64,000 bases of DNA. Source: Devosia sp. LC5 (lineage in GTDB: Bacteria; Pseudomonadota; Alphaproteobacteria; Rhizobiales; Devosiaceae). A program made the translations under genes and the position numbers. A model generated the notes under the pieces. That model was not told the DNA's origin, made no database searches, and saw nothing but the letters and a program-made list of their open reading frames with translations. Position 1 is the first letter of the stretch; the number at the start of each line of letters is the position of its first letter. Positions 27,069-36,134 of this stretch are shown one piece after another. The stretch lies in contig NZ_JNNO01000006.1 in assembly GCF_000735585.1 (NCBI RefSeq), positions 1 through 64,000 on the forward strand, read 5' to 3'.

Positions 27069-27635
27069 ATGAAACTCTCTCTCCGCGCTCTTTGCCTTGC
27101 CACCACGCTGTCCGTCGGCGTCCTTGCGGGCTCGCCCGCCTTCGCCCAGGACAATCCGATGGTTGGCGGCGCTGCCATGTTCGCCGATAAGAACATCATC
27201 GAAAATGCCATCAACTCGGCCGATCACACCACCCTGGTTGCCGCCGTCACCGCCGCCGGTCTGGTCGAGACCTTGTCCGGCCCTGGCCCGTTCACCGTGC
27301 TGGCACCCACCGATGCAGCCTTCGAAGCCCTGCCTGCCGGCACCGTCGAGACGCTGCTGAAGCCGGAAAACAAGGACACGCTGACCAAAATCCTGACCTG
27401 CCATGTGATCGCGGCCAAGGCGCTGTCCACCGATATCGTTTCGATGGTGGAAGCCGATGGCGGCAAGCATGTGGCTGACACGGTCGGCGGCTGCAAGCTG
27501 ACGCTGGAAGCCAAGGACGGCAAGGTCACCGTGACCGACGAAAACGGCACCGTCGCCAATGTGACCATTGCCGACGTGATCCAGTCCAATGGCGTGATCC
27601 ACGTCATCGACAAGGTGCTGACCCCCAAAATGTAA
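27069..27635 (+). CDS. Secreted fasciclin (FAS1) domain protein
   Basis: A 188-residue exported protein with a signal peptide (MKLSLRALCLATTLSVGVLA, cleavage after AFA) and one FAS1 domain containing GPFTVLAPTDAAFEALPAG and the closing NGVIHVIDKVL. Two cysteines (LTCHV, GGCKL) could form a disulfide. Lies 84 bp after the anti-sigma gene and is the probable output of the sigma factor, by analogy with MPT70/MPT83. An ATG at 27048 is an alternative start. Role in adhesion or envelope stress is inference. Confidence 0.88.
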   Translation: MKLSLRALCLATTLSVGVLAGSPAFAQDNPMVGGAAMFADKNIIENAINSADHTTLVAAVTAAGLVETLSGPGPFTVLAPTDAAFEALPAGTVETLLKPENKDTLTKILTCHVIAAKALSTDIVSMVEADGGKHVADTVGGCKLTLEAKDGKVTVTDENGTVANVTIADVIQSNGVIHVIDKVLTPKM

Positions 27636-27803
27636 CTTTGGGTGATGCCAATACGAATGGCATTCCAGAACGGCGCGGCTCGCGCGCCTTTCACCAAACC
27701 TTGACGTGCCAATACACCCTCCCGGGTTCTACAATGCTCGTCAACAGCCTCGCGCCGCTCCGCCAGCGGTACGGCGCGGGGCGCCCAATCAGGGACCAGA
27801 AAA

Positions 27804-28304
27804 ATGGCTGTAGATCGTCGCAATCTCCTGCTCGGCGGCGGCGCTATCGCCGCCCTCTCCGCCATCGCGCTGTTCCGCCCGACGGGAACGTCCATAGCTG
27901 CCGAAGCCGACTTCCCCTTCAAGCTCAGCGATGAAGAATGGAAAACCAGGCTCTCCCCCGAAGCCTATGACGTGCTGCGCCACGAAGGCACCGAGCGCCC
28001 CTTTACCTCGCCCCTCAATGACGAGCACCGCGCCGGCACCTTCTCCTGCGCCGGGTGCGACCAGGCCCTGTTCGCTTCGGAAACCAAGTTCGACAGTGGC
28101 ACTGGCTGGCCCAGCTTCTACACCTTCATCACCGGCGCTATCGGCTCGGTCACCGACAACAGCTTCGGCATGAGCCGCACCGCCGTCTTCTGCACCAATT
28201 GCGGCGGCCACCAGGGCCATGTCTTCAACGACGGCCCGGCCCCCACCGGCCTGCGCTATTGCATCAACGGCGTGGCGCTGAAGTTTACGCCGAAGGTGGC
28301 GTGA
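27804..28304 (+). CDS. msrB: Peptide-methionine (R)-S-oxide reductase, exported form
   Basis: A 166-residue MsrB with an N-terminal leader MAVDRRNLLLGGGAIAALSA that has a twin-arginine and hydrophobic core, suggesting Tat export or anchoring. Zinc cysteines C82/C85 (SCAGC) and C130/C133 (FCTNC); catalytic selenocysteine-position residue is C153 (RYCING). It repairs R-methionine sulfoxide, here probably in the periplasm. Next to the sigma/fasciclin module, so possibly part of the same envelope-oxidation response, but it has its own 168-bp upstream gap. Confidence 0.9.
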   Translation: MAVDRRNLLLGGGAIAALSAIALFRPTGTSIAAEADFPFKLSDEEWKTRLSPEAYDVLRHEGTERPFTSPLNDEHRAGTFSCAGCDQALFASETKFDSGTGWPSFYTFITGAIGSVTDNSFGMSRTAVFCTNCGGHQGHVFNDGPAPTGLRYCINGVALKFTPKVA

Positions 28305-28311
28305 GGGGCAC

Positions 28312-28404
28312 GACCACGTGGTTCGACAGGCTCACCATGAGGTCTACTATTAGATCGCGCACCAACCAGTGGACCTCATCCTGAGCTTGTCGAAGGACGA
28401 GGTC
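28312..28404. repeat. REP-like dispersed palindromes, two copies
   Basis: Copies at 28312-28344 (variant GACCACGTGGTTCGAC...CATGAGGTC) and 28372-28404 (GACCTCATCCTGAGC...GACGAGGTC) directly follow msrB, in opposite orientations around a 27-bp spacer, a BIME-like arrangement. Confidence 0.75.
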
Positions 28405-28478
28405 GTGGCGAGGTTGCTGTTGCGGCACCGCTCCCTTTTCCGCTATGCGGGAGCTAACCTCTCCCGGTGGCGCATCCC

Positions 28479-29186
28479 ATGAAACTCACCATCATCCAGA
28501 CCGGCGACGTGCCCCTGCCGCTGCGCGGTCAGTTCGGGCCCTATGCCAAGATGTTCGAGCGCATGTTCGATGCGACGGGACAGGGCTTTTCTCAAGAGGT
28601 GGTGGCTGTGTCCGATGGCGCGCCATTCCCCGAACTGGGTCCGGTGGAAGGCATCGTCATCACCGGCTCGGCTGCCGGGGTTTATGATGACCTGCCCTGG
28701 CTCGATCCGCTGCGCGATTTCATCCGACGCGCCTATGCGGCGCGCACACCCATGCTTGGGGTCTGCTTCGGCCACCAGATCATGGCCGATGCGCTGGGCG
28801 GGGACGTGCGCAAGTCCGACAAGGGCTGGGGGCTTGGCCGGCACACCTACGGGGTGACCAGCCGCCCCGCTTTCATGCGCGCGGCGCCATCGGCTTTATC
28901 GGTGGCCTGTTCGCATCAGGATCAGGTGATCGTGCCGCCCAAGGAGGCCGAGGTGATCCTGGCCTCCGACTTCACCCCCAATGCGGGCCTGGCCTATCGC
29001 AATGGCGCAGCGCTGAGTTTTCAGCCGCATCCCGAATTTGCCGACGATTATACCATCGCCCTGGCCGAACTCCGGCGTGGCAAGGCGCCCGATGCGCTGG
29101 TGGACAAGGCCGTGGCCTCGGTGGCAACGCCCTCGGACAGCAAGGATGTGGCAGGCTATATCGGGCAGTTTTTCGTGGGGCGGTAG
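28479..29186 (+). CDS. Class I glutamine amidotransferase-like protein
   Basis: A 235-residue free-standing GATase1 protein of the GMP-synthase-like group. Nucleophile C96 in MLGVCFGHQIMADALGG, with H184/E186 in LSFQPHPEF. It would release ammonia from glutamine or hydrolyse a gamma-glutamyl bond; partner unknown. The ATG at 28479 is used; a GTG four codons earlier is possible. Convergent with engB (6 bp between stops). Confidence 0.85.
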   Translation: MKLTIIQTGDVPLPLRGQFGPYAKMFERMFDATGQGFSQEVVAVSDGAPFPELGPVEGIVITGSAAGVYDDLPWLDPLRDFIRRAYAARTPMLGVCFGHQIMADALGGDVRKSDKGWGLGRHTYGVTSRPAFMRAAPSALSVACSHQDQVIVPPKEAEVILASDFTPNAGLAYRNGAALSFQPHPEFADDYTIALAELRRGKAPDALVDKAVASVATPSDSKDVAGYIGQFFVGR

Positions 29187-29192
29187 AGCCCC

Positions 29193-29837
29193 TCAGCTCT
29201 CCAGCAACATCGCAATTTCCGTGCGCAGCTCGCGCAACCCATCGCCCTTGACGCTCGACGTCAGGATGACATGCGGATGCGCTGCCGGGCGCTTGGCGAT
29301 GGCGGCTTTGGTGGCGGCGATGACCTTGTCCAGCTCCGGCTTGAGCGGCTTGTCGGCCTTGGTCAGCACCACCTGATAGCTGACAGCAGCGCCATCCAGC
29401 TCGTTCATCACGGTCAGGTCATTGTCCTTTGGACCGTGACGCCCGTCCACCAGCACATAGACGCGGCGCAGGGTGGCGCGGCCGGTCAGATATTGGTGGA
29501 TCAGCTTGGTCCAGGCCCGCACCTTGTCTTCGGGCGCCTTGGCATAGCCATAGCCGGGCATGTCAACGATGCGCAGGTTCTCGCTCTGGCTCTCAAAGAT
29601 ATTGAGCTCCTGCGTGCGGCCGGGCGTGTTGGACGTGCGGGCGAGGCCGGACATGCCGACCAGCGCGTTGATCAGGCTCGACTTGCCCACATTGGAACGG
29701 CCGGCAAAAGCGATCTCGACCCGGTCCATCGGGGGCAGGTCGGCAATGCGCACACAGCCCTTGGTGAACAGGAAGGGCCGCGCGAACATCAGCCGGCCAC
29801 GTTCGATCATATCGGGCGAATAGTCGATCTCGCTCAT
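29193..29837 (-). CDS. engB: Ribosome biogenesis GTPase EngB/YsxC
   Basis: A 214-residue GTPase. G1 is GRSNVGKSS (46-54), G3 [11 protein letters not shown] and G4 TKADK. It acts in large-subunit assembly. ATG at 29837 gives normal length; a reading 18 codons longer runs into the terminator hairpin. It lies downstream of yidC but behind a terminator, so it may rely on its own promoter or on read-through. Confidence 0.92.
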   Translation of the reverse strand: MSEIDYSPDMIERGRLMFARPFLFTKGCVRIADLPPMDRVEIAFAGRSNVGKSSLINALVGMSGLARTSNTPGRTQELNIFESQSENLRIVDMPGYGYAKAPEDKVRAWTKLIHQYLTGRATLRRVYVLVDGRHGPKDNDLTVMNELDGAAVSYQVVLTKADKPLKPELDKVIAATKAAIAKRPAAHPHVILTSSVKGDGLRELRTEIAMLLES

Positions 29838-29850
29838 TTCGGTCTCACTC

Positions 29851-29886
29851 AAAAACACTGCCCGCCGGAGGCTTCCGGCGGGCAGT
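29851..29886 (-). terminator. Intrinsic terminator of the rpmH-rnpA-yidC operon
   Basis: Perfect 13-bp stem ACTGCCCGCCGGA/TCCGGCGGGCAGT, 4-nt loop, followed on the minus strand by GTTTTTGAG. Position 25 bp after the yidC stop fits termination before engB. Confidence 0.8.
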
Positions 29887-29910
29887 AGCATGGTTTGGCT
29901 CGTGTGACGA

Positions 29911-31740
29911 TCAGGACTTGGTCGTCTCGGCCGGCTTGGGCTTGCGCTTGAAGCTGTCGATGATGTTGCCGAACAGGTTCACTTCGGCGCCATGGCGCTT
30001 CATGATGAACCATTGCTGGGTGACCGAGAGCGTATTGTTCCAGGCCCAGTAGATCACCAGACCCGCCGGGAACGTGCCCAGCATGAAGGTGAAGATCACC
30101 GGCATCCAGTTGAAGATCATCGCCTGGGTCGGATCGGGCGGCGGCGGATTGAGCTTCATCTGCACCCACATGGTAATGCCCATGATCACCGGCCAGATGC
30201 CCAGATGCAGGAAGCTGCCAATGATCGGCATGACGGTGGGGTCCCACGGGATCAGGCCGAACAGGGTGAAGATATTGGTCGGATCGGGCGCCGCCAGATC
30301 CTGAATCCAGCCAAAGAACGGCGCATGGCGCATTTCAAGGCTGATGAAGATGACGGTGTAGAGCGAGAAGAACACCGGAATCTGGATCAGGATGGGCCAG
30401 CAGCCCGAGAGCGGATTGATCTTTTCCTTGCGGTAAAGCTCCATCATCGCCTGCTGCTGGGCCGGGCGGTCTTCCTTGAACCGCTCCTGAATCGACTTCA
30501 TCTCCGGCTGCACGCGGCGCATGGCGGCCATCGAGGCATAAGACCGGCTGGCGAGCGGGAAGAAGATCGCCTTGATGATGATGGTTACCGCCAGGATGGC
30601 GAGGCCGAAATTGCCGATAATGCCATTGAGGAAGGTCAGGAGCTTGAACATCGGCCAGGTCAGGAAATGGAACCAGCCCCAGTCGATCATCAGATCGATA
30701 CGGTCAAAACCATATTGCTGCTGGTAGCTCGAAAGAACCGCTTCTTCCTTGGCACCGGCAAAGATGTAGCTCTCATTGCTGACGGTGGCGCCAGCGGCAA
30801 CGACGATCGGCGTCGTCTCGACATAGCTCGACTGGTAGACATCGCGCGTGCCGGTCGGGTTGGACCAGGAGAAGCGCGCATTGAGCGGCGCACCCGGCTT
30901 GGCCAGAACCGCGGTGGCCCAATATTTGTCGGTGAAACCGAGCCAGCCCGAAGTCGCCGGCAGATCGATCATCTGATCTTTCTGCATATCGGAATACTTG
31001 CGGGCCACCAGATTGTTGGAGCCCAGCACGCCGGTGGGGCCCTCATGCTGGATGAAGAAATTGGCAACCTTGGGCGTGTCATGGCGAACAACGCGGGCAT
31101 AGGGGAACAGGGCCACATCACCCGCGCCGGTATTTTCCACGCTCTGGGTGACGGTGAACAAGTAATGGGCATCGACCGCAAAGGTGCGGCGGAAAATCAG
31201 ACCCGCGCCATTATCGAATTTAAGGGTAACCGGGCTGGCTTCGGTCAGCGTGCTATTGGCGCCATCCAGCGTCCACACCGAATTATTGTCGGGCACCGCG
31301 ACATTGGCCGCGTTGGCCGGTATCCAGCCCTCTTCGATGTAATAGGCATGGGCAACGCCAGCCGGGGTCAACAGCGTAATGATCGGGGATTCGGGGTCAA
31401 CCGTCTCGCGATAGAGCTTGAGCTCGAGATCGTCGAGCCGGGCGCCGGTCAGGTTGATCGAGCCTTCGAGATCGGCAGTGTTGATCTGGATGCGCTCGGT
31501 GGCGGCAATAGCCGTGGCGCGATCGGCAAAGGTCGGTGTGCCCGTGGCGGCCGGCACTACGGCGCCATCCGGTGTGGTGGTCGGGGTGGCGAGCGCGGCA
31601 TCCTGCTGGGCTTGCTGGGCGGCCAGTTCCTGCGCCTGCTGGGCACGGTCCAGTTGCGGCTTGGCAACGAAGAATTGCCAGCCAAACAGCACGATCATGC
31701 TGAGCACGATGGCCAGGATTATGTTGCGATTGTCAGTCAT
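29911..31740 (-). CDS. yidC: Membrane protein insertase YidC
   Basis: A 609-residue YidC of the Gram-negative type: N-terminal helix ([20 protein letters not shown]), a large periplasmic beta domain (about 80-350) and the C-terminal five-helix insertase core ([14 protein letters not shown] to [20 protein letters not shown]). It inserts and folds inner-membrane proteins. The start overlaps the rnpA stop by 4 bp (ATGA). The small yidD gene often found between rnpA and yidC is absent, with no room for it. Confidence 0.95.
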   Translation of the reverse strand: MTDNRNIILAIVLSMIVLFGWQFFVAKPQLDRAQQAQELAAQQAQQDAALATPTTTPDGAVVPAATGTPTFADRATAIAATERIQINTADLEGSINLTGARLDDLELKLYRETVDPESPIITLLTPAGVAHAYYIEEGWIPANAANVAVPDNNSVWTLDGANSTLTEASPVTLKFDNGAGLIFRRTFAVDAHYLFTVTQSVENTGAGDVALFPYARVVRHDTPKVANFFIQHEGPTGVLGSNNLVARKYSDMQKDQMIDLPATSGWLGFTDKYWATAVLAKPGAPLNARFSWSNPTGTRDVYQSSYVETTPIVVAAGATVSNESYIFAGAKEEAVLSSYQQQYGFDRIDLMIDWGWFHFLTWPMFKLLTFLNGIIGNFGLAILAVTIIIKAIFFPLASRSYASMAAMRRVQPEMKSIQERFKEDRPAQQQAMMELYRKEKINPLSGCWPILIQIPVFFSLYTVIFISLEMRHAPFFGWIQDLAAPDPTNIFTLFGLIPWDPTVMPIIGSFLHLGIWPVIMGITMWVQMKLNPPPPDPTQAMIFNWMPVIFTFMLGTFPAGLVIYWAWNNTLSVTQQWFIMKRHGAEVNLFGNIIDSFKRKPKPAETTKS

Positions 31741-32144
31741 TGTCTCGGTTTCCGTGGGCCGCCGCGGCCGGGAGAATGGCGCTGTTCACTCGATCTGGGT
31801 TCGTGCACACGCACGATCAAGGCACCCAGATCGGCAACCAGCTTGGCAAAGGGTTCACTCAGCGCTTCGGGGCGCCCGAGCAGGACATAGTCATGGCCGG
31901 GCACAAAGTCACGCGCGCATGCTGTCACAGCCGCGCGAAGCCGGCGTTTTATGCGATTTCGCTGGGGAGAATTGCCCGTCTTCTTGGTGACGGTAAAACC
32001 AATGCCCGCTTCGGGCGCATCGGTCGCGATAGCCTGTAGCCCAAACGCAGAACGCCCGGCGCGATTGCCCCGGGCGGCCCGTTGAAATTGGCTTCGCTTG
32101 GTCAGCCGGCGCAGCGCGCCTTCTGGCTGCTTCATGGCCGTCAT
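31737..32144 (-). CDS. rnpA: Ribonuclease P protein component
   Basis: A 135-residue basic protein with the RnpA signature RNRIKRRLRAAV and GIGFTVTKKTG. It assists the RNase P RNA in trimming tRNA 5' ends. Lies 14 bp after rpmH. The C-terminal 20 residues are unusually rich in Arg/Gly/Pro. An internal ATG three codons in is an alternative start. Confidence 0.93.
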   Translation of the reverse strand: MTAMKQPEGALRRLTKRSQFQRAARGNRAGRSAFGLQAIATDAPEAGIGFTVTKKTGNSPQRNRIKRRLRAAVTACARDFVPGHDYVLLGRPEALSEPFAKLVADLGALIVRVHEPRSSEQRHSPGRGGPRKPRQ

Positions 32145-32158
32145 CCGGCCAGAGCGCC

Positions 32159-32293
32159 TTAGGCCGAAAGCTTCTTGCGGCCGTCACGGCGGCGGCGGTT
32201 CAGGATGATACGGCCGTCCTTGGTGGCCATACGCGCACGGAAACCGTGACGACGGGCACGCACGAGCTTGGAGGGCTGGTATGTACGCTTCAT
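32159..32293 (-). CDS. rpmH: 50S ribosomal protein L34
   Basis: A 44-residue protein beginning [19 protein letters not shown] and ending DGRKKLSA, the invariant L34 pattern. First gene of the rpmH-rnpA-yidC operon. No dnaA or replication origin is seen beside it. Confidence 0.95.
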   Translation of the reverse strand: MKRTYQPSKLVRARRHGFRARMATKDGRIILNRRRRDGRKKLSA

Positions 32294-32523
32294 GACATCA
32301 GACCGCGCGGGGCACGGTTCCTCTTGTTTGGTCGTTGCTTTCGCAAGAATATCGGACACTCATCATGCGCCAGGCGCCGACGGTGCGGGTTGGTGGGGTC
32401 TATAGGGAAAAGCTGGGGCCAAGTCAACGCGCCTGCGCTGCTTTCCCGCCTCTTGCTTGGCGGTTGTCTTCCCTGTCGGATCGCCGCATAAGTCTGCAAC
32501 GAATTTCTTTTGCCCGGCAGTCT

Positions 32524-33951
32524 ATGGCAGACCTCCAAAATCCCGACATCTGCATCATCGGTGCAGGCGCGCTCGGCATTGCCCTGGCCCTGCGCGCCAG
32601 GCGGCTGGGCGCCGGCGTCCTATTGATCAATCGCGGCGCCGAGGAAGCTGGCGATCCGGCCCAGGGGCGCCTCGTCGCGGCTACCTTCGCCGCCAGCGCC
32701 GCGCGCGCCCAGGCTATGCGCACCGCCGGAGTGCTGGGCCTGGCCCATGCCGAGCCCAAGCCCAATTTCAAGGCCATCGGCGAACATGCCAAAACCCTCG
32801 CCGCCAACACCGCCCCACGCGATGCCAAAGAACGGCTTATAGCGCTCGGCATCGATTACCGTACGGGCCAGCCCGTCTTCACTGGCCGGCAGACGCTCAA
32901 GCTCGGTGATGCGACCCTCCGCCCCCGTCATGTCATTCTGGCTACGGGCGCCAAGCCCATACTTCCGGCCATCCCGGGGCTTGATGAGATTGCCTATTTC
33001 ACCCCCGATACCATCGCGGGCAACTCCCGCAAGCTCAGCCATCTGGTGGTGATCGGCGGCGATGCCGGCGCCATCGAGCTGGCGCAAGCCTATCACCGGC
33101 TCGGCGCCATGGTGACGCTCGTGCCCGGCGAAATTCTTCCCGGCTTCGACCGCGAACAGGTCGTCATCTTGCTGCGTCAGCTTGCTCAGGAGGGTCTCGA
33201 GATCGCCGAAGACGCCGTGGTCTCAGCGATTCTGCCGCGCCGCCAGGGCACCGGCGTCGAAATCACCCATGCCGATGGCACCACACATGGCCTTGATGCC
33301 TCCCATGTGCTGGTCGCCATGGGCCGACTGCCCGATCTGGCAGGGCTGGGGCTCGAGCGGGCCAAAGTGCGCTTCGACAAAGCGCGACCGCAGTTCCTCC
33401 AGCTCAACCCGGATGGACACACCACCAATACCCGTATCAGCGCCGTTGGCGGCGCGGCGGGGCAGAACCAGCCCCACGCCGCCCTGCGCTATGGCGCCAT
33501 CATCATCGACCGCCTGTTCGGCACCGGCGCGAGCCGGCTGGACAGCAAGTCCATTCCCAGCTTCACCCAGACCGAGCCGGGCCTCGCCTCGATCGGGCTG
33601 ATCGAAGGCGAGCGACCGCTGCCCGAGGGCACGCTGGTGCTGCGCGCCAGCTTTGCCGAAAACGACATGGCGCGGGCCCTGGGCCAGACCCATGGCGCGG
33701 CCAAGCTGCTCGCCAGCGGCAATGGCAAGATTTTGGGCGCGTCCATTATCGGACCGGGCGCGGGCGAAGTCATCGCCATGCTGGCTTTGGCCATGGAACG
33801 AGGCATGCCCGTAGGCGCCTTGGCCGAGCTGGTGCTGCCCCATCCCAGCCTTGCCGCCGTCCTGACCCAGTTGGGCGAGGCCTTCCTCGCCACCCGCCTG
33901 CCGGGCGCGTGGGAAAAACGCAGCCAGGCCCTGCGCAAATTGCTGGGTTGA
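32524..33951 (+). CDS. FAD/NAD(P)-dependent disulfide-reductase-like protein lacking the redox cysteines
   Basis: A 475-residue flavoprotein of the lipoamide dehydrogenase/mercuric reductase family. FAD motif CIIGAGALGIALALRAR (10-26), NAD motif LVVIGGDAGAIELAQAY, and a C-terminal dimerisation domain with LPHPSLAAVL. Where family members carry GGTCxNxGCxPSK, this protein has AGDPAQGRLVAATFAASAARA; the only cysteine I see is C10. It therefore cannot do classic disulfide exchange and may be an NAD(P)H oxidase, diaphorase or soluble transhydrogenase-like enzyme. ATG at 32524; upstream frame has no homology. Divergent from rpmH. Confidence 0.85.
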   Translation: MADLQNPDICIIGAGALGIALALRARRLGAGVLLINRGAEEAGDPAQGRLVAATFAASAARAQAMRTAGVLGLAHAEPKPNFKAIGEHAKTLAANTAPRDAKERLIALGIDYRTGQPVFTGRQTLKLGDATLRPRHVILATGAKPILPAIPGLDEIAYFTPDTIAGNSRKLSHLVVIGGDAGAIELAQAYHRLGAMVTLVPGEILPGFDREQVVILLRQLAQEGLEIAEDAVVSAILPRRQGTGVEITHADGTTHGLDASHVLVAMGRLPDLAGLGLERAKVRFDKARPQFLQLNPDGHTTNTRISAVGGAAGQNQPHAALRYGAIIIDRLFGTGASRLDSKSIPSFTQTEPGLASIGLIEGERPLPEGTLVLRASFAENDMARALGQTHGAAKLLASGNGKILGASIIGPGAGEVIAMLALAMERGMPVGALAELVLPHPSLAAVLTQLGEAFLATRLPGAWEKRSQALRKLLG

Positions 33952-34004
33952 GCAGCCCTGGCCGGGGGTTACAGCCCAGTCGTCCTTGCCTATAATGGTT
34001 TGCA

Positions 34005-35432
34005 ATGACAGCCGAACGCAGTCTCAGGCCCCGCCGGTTCTCCGGCCTCTCGATCAAGCTCATCGCCACCATCATCGTGGTGATCTTGGCGGTCGAAGTG
34101 GTTGTTTATCTGCCCTCACTCGCCAATTTCCGCGCCAGCTGGCTCGATGATCGCCTGCGCGTCGGCGTCGTCGCCGCCCGCGTACTCGATGCGGTGCCCG
34201 ATGTCATGGCCCTGCCGCGCGGCCTCACCGATCGCCTCCTCACCTCGGCCGGCGCCAATGCCATCGTCTATCGCCGCGAGGGCCAGAGTCAGCTGATCGA
34301 GCTGGCCAATCCTGTCACTCCCGGCGTGGTCGCCACCGCCGATATGCGCCATCGCGATATCATGACCCTGACCATGGGCGCCCTCGATACGCTCTTTGCC
34401 GGGCCCGGCCGTACGCTGCGTATTGTGGGGGAGGGGAACCTGGACGAAAGCCAGGTCGAACTGCTCATGCCCGAGCGGCCGCTACGGCAGGACATGCTCG
34501 AATATTCACGTAATATCGTGCTGATCTCGCTGGTCATCGCCGCGCTCACGGCGGTAACGCTCTATGTCTTGGTCAGCCGGCTCTTCATCGATCCGGTTTT
34601 GCGTCTCACCCAGAACATGCTGGCCTATCGGCAAGCCCCCGAGAACGCCAGTCTCATCATCGTGCCCTCCAACCGCCGCGACGAAATCGGGGTGGTCGAG
34701 CGCGAATTGGCGGCCATGGAAAGCGATATCTTTTCCATGCTGCGCCAGCGCCGCCATCTGGCCGATCTGGGCCTGGCCGTCGCCAAGATCAATCACGACC
34801 TGCGCAATACCCTGACCTCGGCGCAATTGCTGTCCGATCAAGTGGCAACGCTCGATGATCCCAAAGTCCAGCGCCTCGCTCCCCGTCTCGTGACCACGCT
34901 CGACAAAGCCATCGGCTTTGCCCAATCGGTACTCGACTATGGCCGCGAAATGGCCTCACCCCCGGTCATGGCGCCCGCCGGCATCAAGACGCTGGTCGAG
35001 GACGCCGCCTTTGACGCGAGGTTGGTTGGTCACCCCCATATCGGCTTCATCAATGGCGTGCCGGACGATCTGGTGCTCAACGTCGATGCCGGGCAGCTCG
35101 CCCGCGTACTGCTTAACCTGCTCAAGAATGCCCGCGAGGCGCTCGAAGCCGCCAATGCGGCTATTGCAGCGCCCGAAGTCACCGTTGCGGTCGAAACCGG
35201 CGCCGAGGAAATCACCATCTCGGTCAGTGACAATGGCCCGGGCCTACCGCCCCGGGCGCGCGACAATCTCTTCGTCGCCTTCGAAGGCTCGGCCCGCTCC
35301 GGCGGCACGGGGCTGGGTCTGGCCATTGCGCGCGAAATCACCGAGGCCCATGGCGGCAGGCTGGTCTTTGTCGATCAACCCCAGGGCACGCGCTTCGATA
35401 TCGTGCTACCTGCGGTCTTGCGTACAGACTGA
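34005..35432 (+). CDS. Sensor histidine kinase (orphan)
   Basis: A 475-residue membrane histidine kinase. Helix 1 at 18-38, periplasmic sensor 39-168, helix 2 at 170-190, HAMP to about 245. H-box KINHDLRNTLTS with H264, N-box LLNLLKNAREAL (N375), G1 DNGPGLP (409-415), G2 GGTGLGLA (433-440). No response regulator gene is adjacent; the next gene is a tRNA. The output partner and signal are unknown. It starts 53 bp after the flavoprotein gene and may be co-transcribed with it. Confidence 0.9.
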   Translation: MTAERSLRPRRFSGLSIKLIATIIVVILAVEVVVYLPSLANFRASWLDDRLRVGVVAARVLDAVPDVMALPRGLTDRLLTSAGANAIVYRREGQSQLIELANPVTPGVVATADMRHRDIMTLTMGALDTLFAGPGRTLRIVGEGNLDESQVELLMPERPLRQDMLEYSRNIVLISLVIAALTAVTLYVLVSRLFIDPVLRLTQNMLAYRQAPENASLIIVPSNRRDEIGVVERELAAMESDIFSMLRQRRHLADLGLAVAKINHDLRNTLTSAQLLSDQVATLDDPKVQRLAPRLVTTLDKAIGFAQSVLDYGREMASPPVMAPAGIKTLVEDAAFDARLVGHPHIGFINGVPDDLVLNVDAGQLARVLLNLLKNAREALEAANAAIAAPEVTVAVETGAEEITISVSDNGPGLPPRARDNLFVAFEGSARSGGTGLGLAIAREITEAHGGRLVFVDQPQGTRFDIVLPAVLRTD

Positions 35433-35568
35433 TTTCCACAGTCTGGGCAAATTCTGCCAACCGCCCGCTTGCCAACGCCAAAGCAGCCATGTATGGGTTC
35501 GCTCGCTTCAGCAGGAAGCCGCCTCCGGGCCGCTTCGCTGATAGCTGCCGTAACCAAAAACGGCTTGC

Positions 35569-35645
35569 GCGCCCTTAGCTCAGCTGGATAGAGCACCAGA
35601 CTACGAATCTGGGGGTCAGGAGTTCGAATCTCTTAGGGCGCGCCA
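35569..35645 (+). tRNA. tRNA-Arg (anticodon ACG)
   Basis: Cloverleaf by eye: acceptor GCGCCCT/AGGGCGC, D-arm GCTC..GAGC, anticodon stem CCAGA/TCTGG with loop CTACGAA (anticodon ACG), T-arm AGGAG-TTCGAAT-CTCTT, discriminator G and encoded CCA. The ACG anticodon is expected to be edited to ICG. The 3' end forms the left part of a probable island attachment site. Confidence 0.95.
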
Positions 35646-35650
35646 TTCTC
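35636..35650 (+). other. Candidate attachment site, left (attL-like)
   Basis: GGGCGCGCCATTCTC spans the last bases of tRNA-Arg and the first five bases after CCA. It recurs as GGGTGCGCCATTCTC at 51413-51427, in the same orientation. Base composition and gene type change immediately after it. Confidence 0.5.
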
Positions 35651-36134
35651 CTAATTCACTGATATTACTTAGATATTTATTTATCTTTGAGATAAAGATG
35701 GGCACCAATAACCCAAGCCGCCTGTAAGAAAGCACCTAGCGATAGGGCATTGCTTATAAAGGGCAGGGTAGGGGCCGATTGCGGACTGACCGTTTTGGGG
35801 GGCCGACGCACAATAGCCGACATAGCTGGCCACTTCCGCCCGTCAACGCTGTCTTGATATCCAGTTCGCTCGAACACCCGCGGCGGCGCGAGGGCGACCG
35901 GGCGGAAACCTGGCATATGCTTTCGCTTCGCCGAAGCCCCAGTCGGGTTTCGGCGGCAACGCCCCATAGGGATGACCATAGTGAACCCGAGTCCTGCGCG
36001 GGCCGCTGCGGTCGCTTCCTCGTTGACGGCGCAGACACTCGGGCCGTTTGCCGACACCGCGTTTCATCCATTGCCTTGTCCGCTAGTGCAACCTGGCCTT
36101 GACCGAGGAGCAAGGAAGTCTTGCGGCCCGCCTG
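35651..36134. other. Island left end, no supported gene
   Basis: Begins with a conspicuously AT-rich stretch (35651-35700). Short open frames occur on the minus strand (for example 35677-36057) but none shows a recognisable domain or good start. I see no integrase here, although this is where one would be expected next to a tRNA. Confidence 0.5.

Noticed and set aside
29992..31890. A 632-codon plus-strand frame opposite yidC
   Set aside because: Antisense shadow of yidC; sequence is low in hydrophobic order and has no recognisable family.
32294..32523. Chromosome replication origin next to rpmH
   Set aside because: No dnaA gene and no cluster of DnaA boxes seen; in Hyphomicrobiales the origin is usually not at rpmH.
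35677..36057. A 126-codon minus-strand frame just after the tRNA, considered as an integrase fragment
   Set aside because: No tyrosine-recombinase R..HxxR..Y pattern and no coherent fold; several frames overlap equally well.
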